35,560 nt of DNA from Victivallales bacterium. GTDB lineage: Bacteria > Verrucomicrobiota > Lentisphaeria > Oligosphaerales > Oligosphaeraceae. A program made the position numbers and the translations under genes. Below are positions 7,162 through 16,189 of the stretch, one piece after another (within the stretch, counting starts at the first letter, position 1; every line of letters begins with the position of its first letter). The stretch covers positions 1-35,560 of the forward strand of contig JAFZAB010000083.1 of the NCBI GenBank assembly GCA_017548425.1, given 5' to 3'. The notes under the pieces were generated by a model that saw only the letters and a list, made by a program, of their open reading frames with translations, was not told the origin of the DNA and did not search any database.

Positions 7162-10100
7162 ATGCAATCGTTGATTTCACTTTTTCTATCTCAGTCTTAT
7201 AAAGACACTTGGGACGATTATAAACGGTCGCTTTCCAATCCGAATTTCATCTGCTGGGACTATATCATCCTGACGGCCTCCAATGACCAACAAGCCGCCG
7301 CCTTCCAAGCCCAACTGGACGAACGGCAGGCCGCCGGATTCCTTCCCGCCCGCACGAAATTCGCCATCATTCCCGATAAAGACGGCGTTCGCGTCGGTAG
7401 CGGCGGTGCGACGCTTGGCGCCATCCGTTTTCTTGCCGAACAGGCGGGCGGCAACGATTTCTCGCATCTTCGCGTGATGGTCATCCACAGTGGCGGCGAC
7501 AGCAAGCGGGTCCCCCAGTATTCCGCCCTCGGAAAGCTCTTCTCGCCTGTCCCGCACGAACTTCCGAATGGTAGAAGCTCCACGTTGTTTGACGAATTCA
7601 TGATTGTCATGTCATCCGTGCCTTCCCGCATCCGTGAAGGCATGCTTCTCCTTTCCGGAGATGTCCTTCTCCTCTTCAATCCTCTGCAAATCGATTTTTC
7701 GGGCAATGGCGCCGCCGCCATTTCCTTCAAGGAAGACGTCACGACCGGTAAAAACCACGGTGTCTTTTTGAAAGGCAACGACGGCCATGTCGCGCGTTTC
7801 CTACACAAGCAGAGCGAAGAAACGCTGCGTTCCCTTGGTGCCGTCAATTCAAGGAATTGTGTCGATATCGACACAGGTGCGATTCTCTTCTCGTCCGACA
7901 TGCTGCAGTCGCTTTTCGGTCTTGTTTCGACGAACGGCAAGCCAGACGATGCGAAATACGACCAATTTGTCAATGACAAGGTCCGCCTCTCCCTCTATGG
8001 TGATTTCCTTTATCCTCTGGCTTCTGATTCTACGTTGGAAGCCTTTCAGCGAGAGGCACCTGAAGGAGAATTTTGTGACGAACTTACCATCGCCCGCGAG
8101 GCCGTTTGGGCGGCTCTCCGCCCCTATCGTCTGAAACTTCTCCAATTGGCACCCGCTAAATTCATCCATTTCGGCACGACACGCGAAATTCTCGGGCTGA
8201 TGTGCAAAGGCATCGACGACTATCGCGGCCTCGGTTGGAGCCATCAAGTCGCCAGTTCCATTTCCGGCCCGACCGCCGGTTATGAAAGCGTTCTTTCAGA
8301 TATGGCCAAAATTGGCGAAAATTGCTATCTGGAAGTCAGTTACGTCCATCATGGCGCGACGATTGGCAACAATGTCGTGTTGTCGTTCATCGACATCCAT
8401 GACGAGACGATTCCGGACAATGTCGTCCTGCACGGCCTGAAGCAGCGCAACGGCCGTTTTGTCGCACGCATTTTCGGCATACAGGACAATCCAAAAGCCG
8501 CATTGGACAGCGATTGTTCGTTCCTTGGCACGACGCTGAAAGAATTCATGGCCCAAAATCACATTTCCGCCACTGAACTTTGGCAGAATGGCGACTCCAA
8601 AACTCTTTGGAACGCAATGCTTTATCCTGAATGCGACACGATTCAGGAGGCCATCGCCGCCACGCTCAACCTCTACGCGATGGCCCAAGGCGGCGGTAAT
8701 GCCGAAATTTGGCGGAAAACTTCCAGAAAGTCCTTGTGCTCAGGATTCAACGACGCCGATCCGCAGGCCATCGTCGCGTGGACGCGCCGCATGAGCGAAC
8801 TCGTTCGCATGGACGGTATTGCGAAAGCAATTCGCGCCAAACGTCCTGCCCGCGAAATCAAAGGCATTCTCCAAGAGGAAGCGTTGACGGCTATCCAGAC
8901 GACATGGCTTGAAAAGCATCTGCAGGTGGCAGATTTCAGCGAAGCCATGCGTCTCCACTATTACGTCGGCACGGCGTTGGACGGCATCGGTGGAGATCAG
9001 CAGACGGCTGAATGCTTCCGCACGATTCAGAAGTACATCTTACACAGCACGTTGGACAACCTTAAATATAATGATTCCTGCCGCATCGCGAAAGAGCGCC
9101 ATGTCGTGCAGCTTCCGCTTCGTGTCAATTGGGGCGGTGGCTGGAGCGACACGCCGCCGTATTGCAACGAAAACGGCGGCACCGTGCTCAACGCGGCCAT
9201 TCTGCTGAATGGCCAGCGTCCGGTCGAAGTCCGCTTGGAGCGCATCAATGAATTGAAAGTCGTTTTCGACAGCCGCGACATGGATGTCCATGGCGAGTTC
9301 GATACGCTTGCGCCGCTTCAACTAACGGGCGATCCCTATGATCCGTTCGCGCTCCAGAAGGCCGCCTTGCTGGCCTGCGGCGTCCTCCCGAAGAGCGGCG
9401 GCGATCTGCCGTCCATTCTGAAACGCCTCGGTGGCGGTTTCGTCATGCATTCGGAAGTCACGGGCGTACCGAAAGGCAGTGGACTGGGCACAAGTTCCAT
9501 CCTTTCCGCCGCCTGCGTCAAGGCCGTTTTCGACTTCATGGGCATCCCCTACTCGGAAGACGATCTCTATTCGCATGTCCTTTGCATGGAGCAGATTATG
9601 TCAACTGGTGGCGGCTGGCAGGACCAAGTCGGCGGCGTCACGGAAGGCATCAAATACATCACCTCCATGCCGGGCTTGGAACAGAAAATTCAAGTCCAGC
9701 ATATCGTTCTCCCTCAGTCCACGAAAGACGAATTGGAAGAACGCTTTGCACTGATCTACACGGGTCAGCGGCGACTCGCCAGAAACCTCTTGCGAGACGT
9801 CGTTGGCCGCTACGTCGGCAACGAGCCCGATTCCCTCTACGCCCTCAACGAAATCCAGCGCGTCGCCGCCTTGATGCGATTCGAGCTCGAACGCGGCCGC
9901 ATCAACGAATTCGCCAAGCTGCTCAATTACCATTGGGAGCTTTCGCAGAAGGTCGATGCGGGCAGCACGAACACGCTCATTGACCAGATTTTCGCGTCCA
10001 TCGCGGAATTCATCGACGGCCGCATGATATGCGGCGCAGGTGGCGGCGGCTTCCTGCAGGTCATCCTCAAGAAAGGCGTGAAACGCGAGCAAGTCCACCA

Positions 10101-10164
10101 GAAGCTCAAATCTGTCTTCGAAGACAACGCTATCGATGTCTGGGATTCCCAATTTGTTTTTTAA
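7162..10164 (+). CDS. fkp: Bifunctional fucokinase / L-fucose-1-phosphate guanylyltransferase
   Basis: A 1000-residue cytosolic enzyme that phosphorylates L-fucose with ATP and then makes GDP-L-fucose with GTP. The N-terminal half is the pyrophosphorylase: GSGGATLGAIRFL near residue 80 and a GGDSKRVPQYSALGK loop near 110-124. A beta-helix-like linker with repeated LEVSYVHHGATIGNN-type hexapeptides follows. The C-terminal third is a GHMP kinase: PLRVNWGGGWSDTPP near 651, GVPKGSGLGTSS near 768 (ATP loop) and CGAGGGGF near 957. Length is slightly above the Bacteroides enzyme (about 950). AGAGGAA lies six bases before the ATG. It is in an apparent operon with fucU. No fucosyltransferase is present in the window, so the acceptor of the GDP-fucose is unknown. 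Confidence 0.96.
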   Translation: MQSLISLFLSQSYKDTWDDYKRSLSNPNFICWDYIILTASNDQQAAAFQAQLDERQAAGFLPARTKFAIIPDKDGVRVGSGGATLGAIRFLAEQAGGNDFSHLRVMVIHSGGDSKRVPQYSALGKLFSPVPHELPNGRSSTLFDEFMIVMSSVPSRIREGMLLLSGDVLLLFNPLQIDFSGNGAAAISFKEDVTTGKNHGVFLKGNDGHVARFLHKQSEETLRSLGAVNSRNCVDIDTGAILFSSDMLQSLFGLVSTNGKPDDAKYDQFVNDKVRLSLYGDFLYPLASDSTLEAFQREAPEGEFCDELTIAREAVWAALRPYRLKLLQLAPAKFIHFGTTREILGLMCKGIDDYRGLGWSHQVASSISGPTAGYESVLSDMAKIGENCYLEVSYVHHGATIGNNVVLSFIDIHDETIPDNVVLHGLKQRNGRFVARIFGIQDNPKAALDSDCSFLGTTLKEFMAQNHISATELWQNGDSKTLWNAMLYPECDTIQEAIAATLNLYAMAQGGGNAEIWRKTSRKSLCSGFNDADPQAIVAWTRRMSELVRMDGIAKAIRAKRPAREIKGILQEEALTAIQTTWLEKHLQVADFSEAMRLHYYVGTALDGIGGDQQTAECFRTIQKYILHSTLDNLKYNDSCRIAKERHVVQLPLRVNWGGGWSDTPPYCNENGGTVLNAAILLNGQRPVEVRLERINELKVVFDSRDMDVHGEFDTLAPLQLTGDPYDPFALQKAALLACGVLPKSGGDLPSILKRLGGGFVMHSEVTGVPKGSGLGTSSILSAACVKAVFDFMGIPYSEDDLYSHVLCMEQIMSTGGGWQDQVGGVTEGIKYITSMPGLEQKIQVQHIVLPQSTKDELEERFALIYTGQRRLARNLLRDVVGRYVGNEPDSLYALNEIQRVAALMRFELERGRINEFAKLLNYHWELSQKVDAGSTNTLIDQIFASIAEFIDGRMICGAGGGGFLQVILKKGVKREQVHQKLKSVFEDNAIDVWDSQFVF

Positions 10165-10165
10165 C

Positions 10166-10267
10166 TAGTGGTTAGTGGTAAGTTTAAATGTTCTCAACAT
10201 TAAAACAACTACTAACCATCAATCAAAAATTAAGCATTAAGCATTAAGCATTAAGCATTAACCACTA
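10166..10267. repeat. fkp-cstA spacer: 7-bp tandem repeat framed by an inverted repeat
   Basis: TAAGCAT is repeated four times exactly (10231-10258). The whole segment is bounded by the inverted pair TAGTGGTTA (10166-10174) and TAACCACTA (10259-10267). Between them is a weak dyad around ATGTTCTCAACAT (10188-10200). The block starts two bases after the fkp stop and ends just before the cstA Shine-Dalgarno. No promoter with good hexamers is visible in the spacer. Confidence 0.85.
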
Positions 10268-10284
10268 AAAAAGGAGTTGTTGCC

Positions 10285-11982
10285 ATGAACGGCATGCTGT
10301 TGTTGTTGGGCGTCGTCATTCTGTTCTTGATCGCGTACATCGGCTACGGGGCGTTCCTGAAACGGACGTTCGGAGTTGATCCGTCACGCCCATGCCCGTC
10401 TGAAACGAAAAAAGACGGCATCGACTACATTCCCACGCCGCTCTGCGTCCTGTTCGGCCACCATTTCGCTTCCATCGCGGGCGCCGGCCCAATCGTCGGT
10501 CCTGTGCTCGCCGCCTATCTCGGTTGGGGGCCCGCCATGATGTGGATTGTGCTCGGCTGCATATTCATCGGCTCCATGCACGACTTCGCCGCCATGTTCC
10601 TTTCCGTCCGCAACGAAGGCCGTTCCATCGCCTACATCATTGAAAAAGAACTTGGCTACGCAGGCCGACAGATCTTCCTGTTCTTCTGCGTCGCCACGCT
10701 GATTCTCGTCGTGGCCGTCTTCACGTCGCAAGTCGCGTCGTCGTTTGTCACGACGCCTGCCGTCGCCACGTCGTCCATCCTTTTCATTCTCATCGCGCCA
10801 ATTTTCGGCGTGCTGACGAACAAGAAAATCCTCTCGCTGGCCGTGGCTACGTGCATTTTCGTGCCGTTGCTTTTCGTCTGCGTCTGGCTGGGCACGGTGA
10901 TTCCGCTCGATTTGATGAAAATCACGGGCAGCAGCAAAGCCGCCGCGACGAACATCTGGGCCGTCGTCTTGCTCATCTATGCGTTCTGCGCGTCCATCCT
11001 ACCTGTTTGGGTGCTTTTGCAGCCGCGTGACTATCTGAATTCCTATCTGCTTTATGTCATGATGCTTCTTGGCTTCCTCGGCATTGCCTTCTACCATCCC
11101 ACGCTGAATGTTCCCGCGTTCGCATGCGAAGGAAAGCTCACACCGAGCCTCTTCCCGTTGTTGTTCGTCACGATCGCCTGCGGCGCATGCTCCGGATTCC
11201 ACGCCATCGTCGCATCTGGAACTTCCTCTAAACAAATCGCTAAGGAAAGCCATGTTCTGCCCGTCGGCTACGGCGGCATGCTTATCGAAGGCATTCTTGC
11301 GACCATGACCATCATCAGCGTCTGCTATCTGAATCTCGACGAACTGAAGGAAATGCTCAGCGGCGCGAACAAAGTTCCGCCGGCGGTCGCGTTCGCCAAA
11401 GGTCTTGCGCAATTCTCCACGAAGCTCGGCCTTCCCTATGAAGCCGCTCTCAACTTTGTCAGCCTCTCCATCTCCGCCTTCATGCTGACATCGCTCGACA
11501 CCGCCGCCCGTCTCGCCCGTTTCATCTGGCAGGAAATGGTCCTCCCGAAGGGCAGTGCCGAATCGTCCGACAATGCCGATGCGCCGCAGCCTGCCATGAG
11601 TCCCACGCGTCAGTTCTTCGCCTCCCGCTGGACTTCCACCACCATCATCATCCTGCTTGGCGGATGGCTCGTCCTCTCCGGCGAAGGCAACCACATCTGG
11701 CCGATCTTCGGTGCTGGTAATCAGTTACTTGCCACGTTGACGCTTCTCGCTGTCTCGCTCTGGCTGATGCGCACGAAACGACCCGTTCTCTTCGCCCTCC
11801 TGCCCATGTTCTTCATGCTGATCATCAGCGGCTGGGCATTGGTCATTCTGATTAAGCAGAACATCGACAAGAACTGGTCATTGGTCTTCATCGCGGCCTT
11901 CCTGCTTGTCATGGCTCTCGCGCTTCTCGCGCTTTCCTTCAAGAAGATGAAGGAGACGAAAGCCGCCCAGAAACAAGCCTAA
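10285..11982 (+). CDS. cstA: Carbon starvation protein CstA-family transporter
   Basis: A 565-residue polytopic inner-membrane protein with more than ten hydrophobic segments. Family signatures are seen: GIDYIPTPLCVLFGHHFASIAGAGPIVGP near residues 46-74, GPAMMWIVLGCIFIGSMHDF near 82-101, and a conserved CSGFHAIVASGTSSKQI near 309-325. CstA proteins import pyruvate or peptides, and this copy is shorter than E. coli CstA (about 700), like the shorter forms in other phyla. AAGGAG lies eight bases before the ATG. It ends in a strong terminator, so it closes the fucU-fkp-cstA run or forms its own unit. A link to fucose metabolism is not evident. The substrate cannot be told from sequence. Confidence 0.94.
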   Translation: MNGMLLLLGVVILFLIAYIGYGAFLKRTFGVDPSRPCPSETKKDGIDYIPTPLCVLFGHHFASIAGAGPIVGPVLAAYLGWGPAMMWIVLGCIFIGSMHDFAAMFLSVRNEGRSIAYIIEKELGYAGRQIFLFFCVATLILVVAVFTSQVASSFVTTPAVATSSILFILIAPIFGVLTNKKILSLAVATCIFVPLLFVCVWLGTVIPLDLMKITGSSKAAATNIWAVVLLIYAFCASILPVWVLLQPRDYLNSYLLYVMMLLGFLGIAFYHPTLNVPAFACEGKLTPSLFPLLFVTIACGACSGFHAIVASGTSSKQIAKESHVLPVGYGGMLIEGILATMTIISVCYLNLDELKEMLSGANKVPPAVAFAKGLAQFSTKLGLPYEAALNFVSLSISAFMLTSLDTAARLARFIWQEMVLPKGSAESSDNADAPQPAMSPTRQFFASRWTSTTIIILLGGWLVLSGEGNHIWPIFGAGNQLLATLTLLAVSLWLMRTKRPVLFALLPMFFMLIISGWALVILIKQNIDKNWSLVFIAAFLLVMALALLALSFKKMKETKAAQKQA

Positions 11983-12002
11983 TCGTCATTTGATCTGAAA
12001 GC

Positions 12003-12050
12003 AAAGCCGTCCATGCGCTATTCCGTGCGCGTGGACGGCTTTTAGTTTTT
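12003..12050 (+). terminator. Rho-independent terminator after cstA
   Basis: AAAGCCGTCCATGCGC (12003-12018) pairs with GCGCGTGGACGGCTTT (12027-12042), 16 positions with one G-T type mismatch, and is followed by TTAGTTTTT. It lies 20 bp after the cstA stop. Confidence 0.9.
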
Positions 12051-12102
12051 GGCATCATCTTTTCTAAAAAATCTAGAAAAATACGGCCATTCTCTCTTAT
12101 CG

Positions 12103-12134
12103 TTAGACTTTTGACTACACGCTATTACATTTTA
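12103..12134 (+). promoter_or_regulatory. Candidate promoter of the GH106-like gene
   Basis: TTAGACTTTT (12103-12112) and ATTACATTTTA (12124-12134) are both repeated almost identically spaced upstream of btuF. Read as a promoter this gives TTAGAC, 17 bp, TACATT, ending 48 bp before the start codon. The shared bipartite motif may also be an activator site. Confidence 0.45.
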
Positions 12135-12179
12135 GTAATAGGCATTCGTCCACAGGCATCATAACCCCAAGGAGCACCC

Positions 12180-15100
12180 ATGCTGAAACGCTTTCTACCA
12201 TTGCTGATGGCCATCATGGCCGTCGCCATCCATGCTGACTATCTCGACGACGGCTTCGCCGCGCCGCCTATGCAGGCCAAGCCGCAGACATGGTGGCATT
12301 GGCTTGACTACAACATCTCAAAAGAAGGCATCAAGGCCGACATTGATGCCATGTACGAGGCGGGTCTCGGTGGTTTCACCATTCTGGACATCGGGCAGGG
12401 GCTTCCCGACGGCGATATCAAAACCCTTTCGCCTGAATGGTTTGCGATGGTGCAATACGCTATTGAATGTGCGGCGTCGCACGGCATGGAAGTCTGCCTT
12501 CACAACTGCCCTGGCTGGTCGTCCAGCGGCGGCCCGTGGATCAAGAAGGAAGACGGCATGAAGACCGTCACGTTCTCCGAAACATATGCGGAAGGCGGTA
12601 AGCGATTGGAAATCAAGCTTCCGCAACCGAAAACCATCATGGATTTCTATCGGGACATCGCCGTTTTGGCGTTTCCGTCCATTGCGGGAGACGGCGTCGA
12701 TTTCCGCAACGCCAATCCGAAGCTGACCTCCACGTTGCAAGGCGAACCGCGTCTGGACTACATCCTCAACGACAACATCCGCCGGACCATCAAATTTCCG
12801 CGCCACGCGAAAGCGGGCGAAGGCGACTCCGTCACGTTTGAGTTTGAAAAACCGTTCGAAGCAGGCACGATAAGCGTCGAACTGGCCACCGTCCATCAAT
12901 TGACTGCGCGTCTCAACGTCTATAGCTCCAACGATGGCGTGAAATTCAATAAATTCATCAGCAACGCGCCATTGACCAACACCCGCAACCAGTTGAGTTT
13001 CGATACGCAAAACGCACGGTTCTACAAATTTGAATTCGTCACGATCAACAAGCCCGAAATGCCGCTTGTCCAAATTTCCATTCAGGCTGGGCAGCGCATC
13101 CAGAACGTGCAGGGCAAGGCGTATTTCATTGCAAACAATAACTTTGCGCGTGGTGCCAATCCAACGCCCGCCTCCATCATCGCCAAAGAAAGCGTCGTCG
13201 ATGTTACGAAATTCATGGATGCTGACGGCAAACTCGCATGGGATGCGCCTGCCGGAAAATGGACGATCATCCGCTTCGGTTACACGCTGACGGGCCGCTA
13301 CAACCATCCAACGACCAAATTCGGTCGCGGCCTCGAATGCGACAAAATGTCCAAGAAGGCCGTCAAAGCCGCATGGGACGGCATGATGGGCATCGTTGTC
13401 AAAAACGCGGGCCCATTGGCGGGAACGGCTCTTAAAGGCGCGTTGATTGATAGTTATGAAGTCGGTGTCCAGAATTGGACGGATACGTTCCGCGATGATT
13501 TCCGCCGTCTGCGCGGCTATGATGTTCTTCCGCTTCTGCCCATTCTGACGGGCCGTTTCATGGAATCCGCCGATTATACGGAACGCTTCCTCAACGACTA
13601 TCGCCGCGCCGTAACCGACTTGTTCGCAGAATGCTACGCGGATTATTTCAAACAGCTCTGCCATGAATCGAAGCTCGATTTCTTCTCCGAACCATACGGC
13701 GGCCCATTCGACCAGTTGCTGCAAGGCCGTGATGCGGACGTTCCCATGGGTGAATTTTGGGGCGGCCCCAACGCCACGGGAACGGGCAACGCCAATTTGG
13801 CAGGCAATCTCGCTCAGGTTTATGGCCGCAAATACGCCAGTACGGAAACGTTCACCGCCAACCCCGCCAATGGCCGTTGGCAGATGCATCCCGCCGCCCG
13901 TAAGATTCAGGGCGACAACGCCTACATCGCAGGCGTCAACCGCTTCATCTTCCACAGCTACGCCCACCAGCCATGGACCGTCACGTCGCCCGGCATGACG
14001 ATGGGCCAGTGGGGCTTCCACTTTAACCGCCATAACACGTTGTGGCGCACGTTCCCCGCGTGGCTCGCCTATCTTGGCCGTGCGCAGTTCATGCTGCAGC
14101 AGGGCCATGTCATCAGCGATGCCCTCTATGTCGCCTCCGAAAGTGCGCCATGCGGCATGGATCTGTCGCCCGCGTTGCCATATGGTTACCACGGCAACTG
14201 TGTTGATTCCAAGACGTTCATCGAATCCGCCGCCGTGAAAGACGGCCGTATCGTCTTGCCGAGCGGCCTCTCCGTCCCATTGCTCATTGCCAAACATACG
14301 AAAAACGCGACGCCTGAACTGCTTGCGAAACTCGCCGAATTGGTGGAAAATGGCGCTGTCATCCTGCTCGGCGAACGTCCCGTCAACCCTCTTGGTTTGA
14401 CGAACTATCCCGCCGCCGACAATCGCCAAGCTGCTCTTGCGCAACAGCTTTGGGGCGATATGGATGGCAAGGCGAAGACCTCCCGTACGCTTGGCAAAGG
14501 GCGCGTCTTCTTCGGCGTTTCGCCGGAAGTCGTTCTCAAAGCCATGTCCGTCCAGCCTGATTTTGCCGTCACCGCCGCAGATGGCAAGAGGCTTGACATC
14601 CGCTATCTCCATCGTTGTGATGATACTGGAAATGACTGGTATTTCGTCACTAACGCACGTAGCATCGCCGCCGATTTCACGGCGACGTTCCGCGTAGGCG
14701 GAAAAGTTCCGGAGCTTTGGAACGCCGAAACGGGCCTTTGCGAAACAGCTCCTGTTTATGTTGAAAAAGATGGTGCTGCAAATGTTCAGTTGCATCTTGA
14801 TCAAGGCGCTTCCATCTTCGTCGTCTTCCGTAAGCCTGTTCAGGCCAGACCCGCCGAAAGTGTCGTGATCGCAGCTACTTGGATACCGCCGGTCAATGAC
14901 ACGTCATCGCACAAGCTTGTTGTCACAAAAGCCTCCTACGAAGCTATCGAAGGGCCTGGCGGAAAAGATGTTACAGAACTTATACAGAAAATGGTCGCGC
15001 AGGATGGTACGCTCAATTTCACCGCCAACAACGCAACCATGGGCGGTGATCCGACGCCCATGCGCTACAAGCAGCTCGTCATCGACTATACTTTCGACGG

Positions 15101-15839
15101 CAAGCCCTTCCATGCCGTCTATGCGGAAAACAGCGAAGTCTCCATTCCCGCATCTGTCACAGCCACACCGACTTATGAGCTCCATCCGGTTGACGGTAAG
15201 CTTGCATTGATTGCTTGGGCCAACGGCATGCTCGCCGTCAAAACGCTCAACGGCGAACAGAAAATCGCCATTGAAAACCTCCCCGCGCCAATCGCCATCG
15301 ACGGCCCATGGGATGTCACCTTCCCGCCGAATCTCGGTGCTCCCGCATCCGCCGTTTTCCCGAAACTCATGTCATACACGGACAGCGACGACAGCGGAAT
15401 CCGTTATTTCTCAGGAACTTCCACCTATAAAAAGTCCTTCGATCTGCCTGCGCAGTTCGCAAATGCGCCGTTGCTGTTGGATCTCGGCGACGTTATGGTC
15501 AACGCCCGCGTCTTCGTCAACGGCCACGACTGCGGCATCCTCTGGAAGTCGCCTTATCGCGTCAACGTTACTGGCCTCTTGAAAGAAGGCAAGAACGATT
15601 TGACGATTGAAGTGACAAACCGTTGGATCAACCGCCTTATCGGCGACGAACAGCTCCCGCCGGACGTCGAATGGCGCGGTGTCGCGCTGAAAGAATGGCC
15701 GCAATGGTTCAAGGAAGGCAAGAAGAGCCCCACGGGCCGTATCGCCTTCACGACATGGCATCATTGGAACAAAGACGATAAACTCCAGCCCGCCGGCCTC
15801 TTAGGACCTGTCAATCTTTATATTGGTACGCAGAAATAA
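12180..15839 (+). CDS. Secreted GH106-like alpha-L-rhamnosidase
   Basis: A 1219-residue exported protein with signal peptide MLKRFLPLLMAIMAVAIHA. The opening of the mature protein (FAAPPMQAKPQTWWHWLDYNI with KEGIKADIDAMYEAGLGGF after it, about residues 27-68) is the hallmark of GH106 catalytic domains, which remove terminal L-rhamnose from plant pectins or flavonoids. Two glutamates sit where an acid/base pair would be expected: E427 in IDSYEVGVQNW and E556 in YASTETF. C-terminal beta-sandwich modules follow, ending with a galactose-binding-like region (GDVMVNARVFVNGHDCGILWKSPYRV, about 1103-1128). AAGGAG precedes the ATG. It stands alone between two terminators. Activity on rhamnose is a family inference; the uncharacterised relatives are many. 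Confidence 0.9.
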   Translation: MLKRFLPLLMAIMAVAIHADYLDDGFAAPPMQAKPQTWWHWLDYNISKEGIKADIDAMYEAGLGGFTILDIGQGLPDGDIKTLSPEWFAMVQYAIECAASHGMEVCLHNCPGWSSSGGPWIKKEDGMKTVTFSETYAEGGKRLEIKLPQPKTIMDFYRDIAVLAFPSIAGDGVDFRNANPKLTSTLQGEPRLDYILNDNIRRTIKFPRHAKAGEGDSVTFEFEKPFEAGTISVELATVHQLTARLNVYSSNDGVKFNKFISNAPLTNTRNQLSFDTQNARFYKFEFVTINKPEMPLVQISIQAGQRIQNVQGKAYFIANNNFARGANPTPASIIAKESVVDVTKFMDADGKLAWDAPAGKWTIIRFGYTLTGRYNHPTTKFGRGLECDKMSKKAVKAAWDGMMGIVVKNAGPLAGTALKGALIDSYEVGVQNWTDTFRDDFRRLRGYDVLPLLPILTGRFMESADYTERFLNDYRRAVTDLFAECYADYFKQLCHESKLDFFSEPYGGPFDQLLQGRDADVPMGEFWGGPNATGTGNANLAGNLAQVYGRKYASTETFTANPANGRWQMHPAARKIQGDNAYIAGVNRFIFHSYAHQPWTVTSPGMTMGQWGFHFNRHNTLWRTFPAWLAYLGRAQFMLQQGHVISDALYVASESAPCGMDLSPALPYGYHGNCVDSKTFIESAAVKDGRIVLPSGLSVPLLIAKHTKNATPELLAKLAELVENGAVILLGERPVNPLGLTNYPAADNRQAALAQQLWGDMDGKAKTSRTLGKGRVFFGVSPEVVLKAMSVQPDFAVTAADGKRLDIRYLHRCDDTGNDWYFVTNARSIAADFTATFRVGGKVPELWNAETGLCETAPVYVEKDGAANVQLHLDQGASIFVVFRKPVQARPAESVVIAATWIPPVNDTSSHKLVVTKASYEAIEGPGGKDVTELIQKMVAQDGTLNFTANNATMGGDPTPMRYKQLVIDYTFDGKPFHAVYAENSEVSIPASVTATPTYELHPVDGKLALIAWANGMLAVKTLNGEQKIAIENLPAPIAIDGPWDVTFPPNLGAPASAVFPKLMSYTDSDDSGIRYFSGTSTYKKSFDLPAQFANAPLLLDLGDVMVNARVFVNGHDCGILWKSPYRVNVTGLLKEGKNDLTIEVTNRWINRLIGDEQLPPDVEWRGVALKEWPQWFKEGKKSPTGRIAFTTWHHWNKDDKLQPAGLLGPVNLYIGTQK

Positions 15840-15851
15840 GATTTGAAACTA

Positions 15852-15903
15852 CGCGCTCCTGTTCAGTCGATTGCGCAGGAGCGCGATCCTCCCATTTTTT
15901 TTA
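15852..15903 (+). terminator. Rho-independent terminator after the GH106-like gene
   Basis: CGCGCTCCTG (15852-15861) pairs perfectly with CAGGAGCGCG (15876-15885), followed after nine bases by a run of eight or more T. It starts 13 bp after the stop codon. Confidence 0.85.
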
Positions 15904-15913
15904 AAAAGAAAAT

Positions 15914-15941
15914 TTGCATTTATACAATTATGGCATATTCT
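15914..15941 (+). promoter_or_regulatory. Candidate promoter of the small ORF/GNAT pair
   Basis: TTGCAT (15914-15919), 16 bp, TATTCT (15936-15941), in AT-rich DNA. The -35 hexamer is the same as in the downstream promoter of the sigma factor gene. Confidence 0.45.
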
Positions 15942-15988
15942 ATTAATATGTATATTTTGTAAAAACTAATGTGGAGGATATGAAAAAC

Positions 15989-16189
15989 ATGGGTATTCAG
16001 AAACCAACAAGATACGGCAAGCCATGCTTGACAGATTTGCCGCCTGAACTTGGGCGCATGGTGATTGACGCAATCACTCATTCAGAACCTTTTGACAATA
16101 CTCAATTGAAAAAGGACTGTAAGCGCATCAACAGGCAACTGGCACGAATCGGAGCCAAGGGAAGCGAGAATGAAACTGCCGGAAAGTGA
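15989..16189 (+). CDS. Small protein of unknown function, possible antitoxin
   Basis: A 66-residue basic protein from the preferred ATG. TGGAGGA (15972-15978) sits about ten bases upstream of this codon. Starts at 15971 (GTG) or 15980 (ATG) are in frame but would overlap or crowd that site. The sequence shows a proline-containing N-terminus (GKPCLTDLPPELG) followed by a predicted helical, Lys/Arg-rich C-terminal half (LKKDCKRINRQLARIGAKG). No known domain is recognised. It overlaps the downstream GNAT gene by 20 bp in another frame, so the two are translationally coupled. Size, charge and overlap fit an antitoxin, but no ribbon-helix-helix signature of the usual GNAT antitoxins is clear. Confidence 0.6.
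   Translation: MGIQKPTRYGKPCLTDLPPELGRMVIDAITHSEPFDNTQLKKDCKRINRQLARIGAKGSENETAGK

Noticed and set aside
10231..10258. CRISPR-like array
   Set aside because: Units are 7 bp with no spacers, and no cas gene is in the window.
12318..14804. An 828-codon open frame on the minus strand inside the GH106-like gene
   Set aside because: It is fully antisense to a gene with signal peptide, family motifs, Shine-Dalgarno and terminator. The translation is rich in Arg, Gly, Asp and Phe without domain structure, as expected for the mirror of a codon-biased gene.
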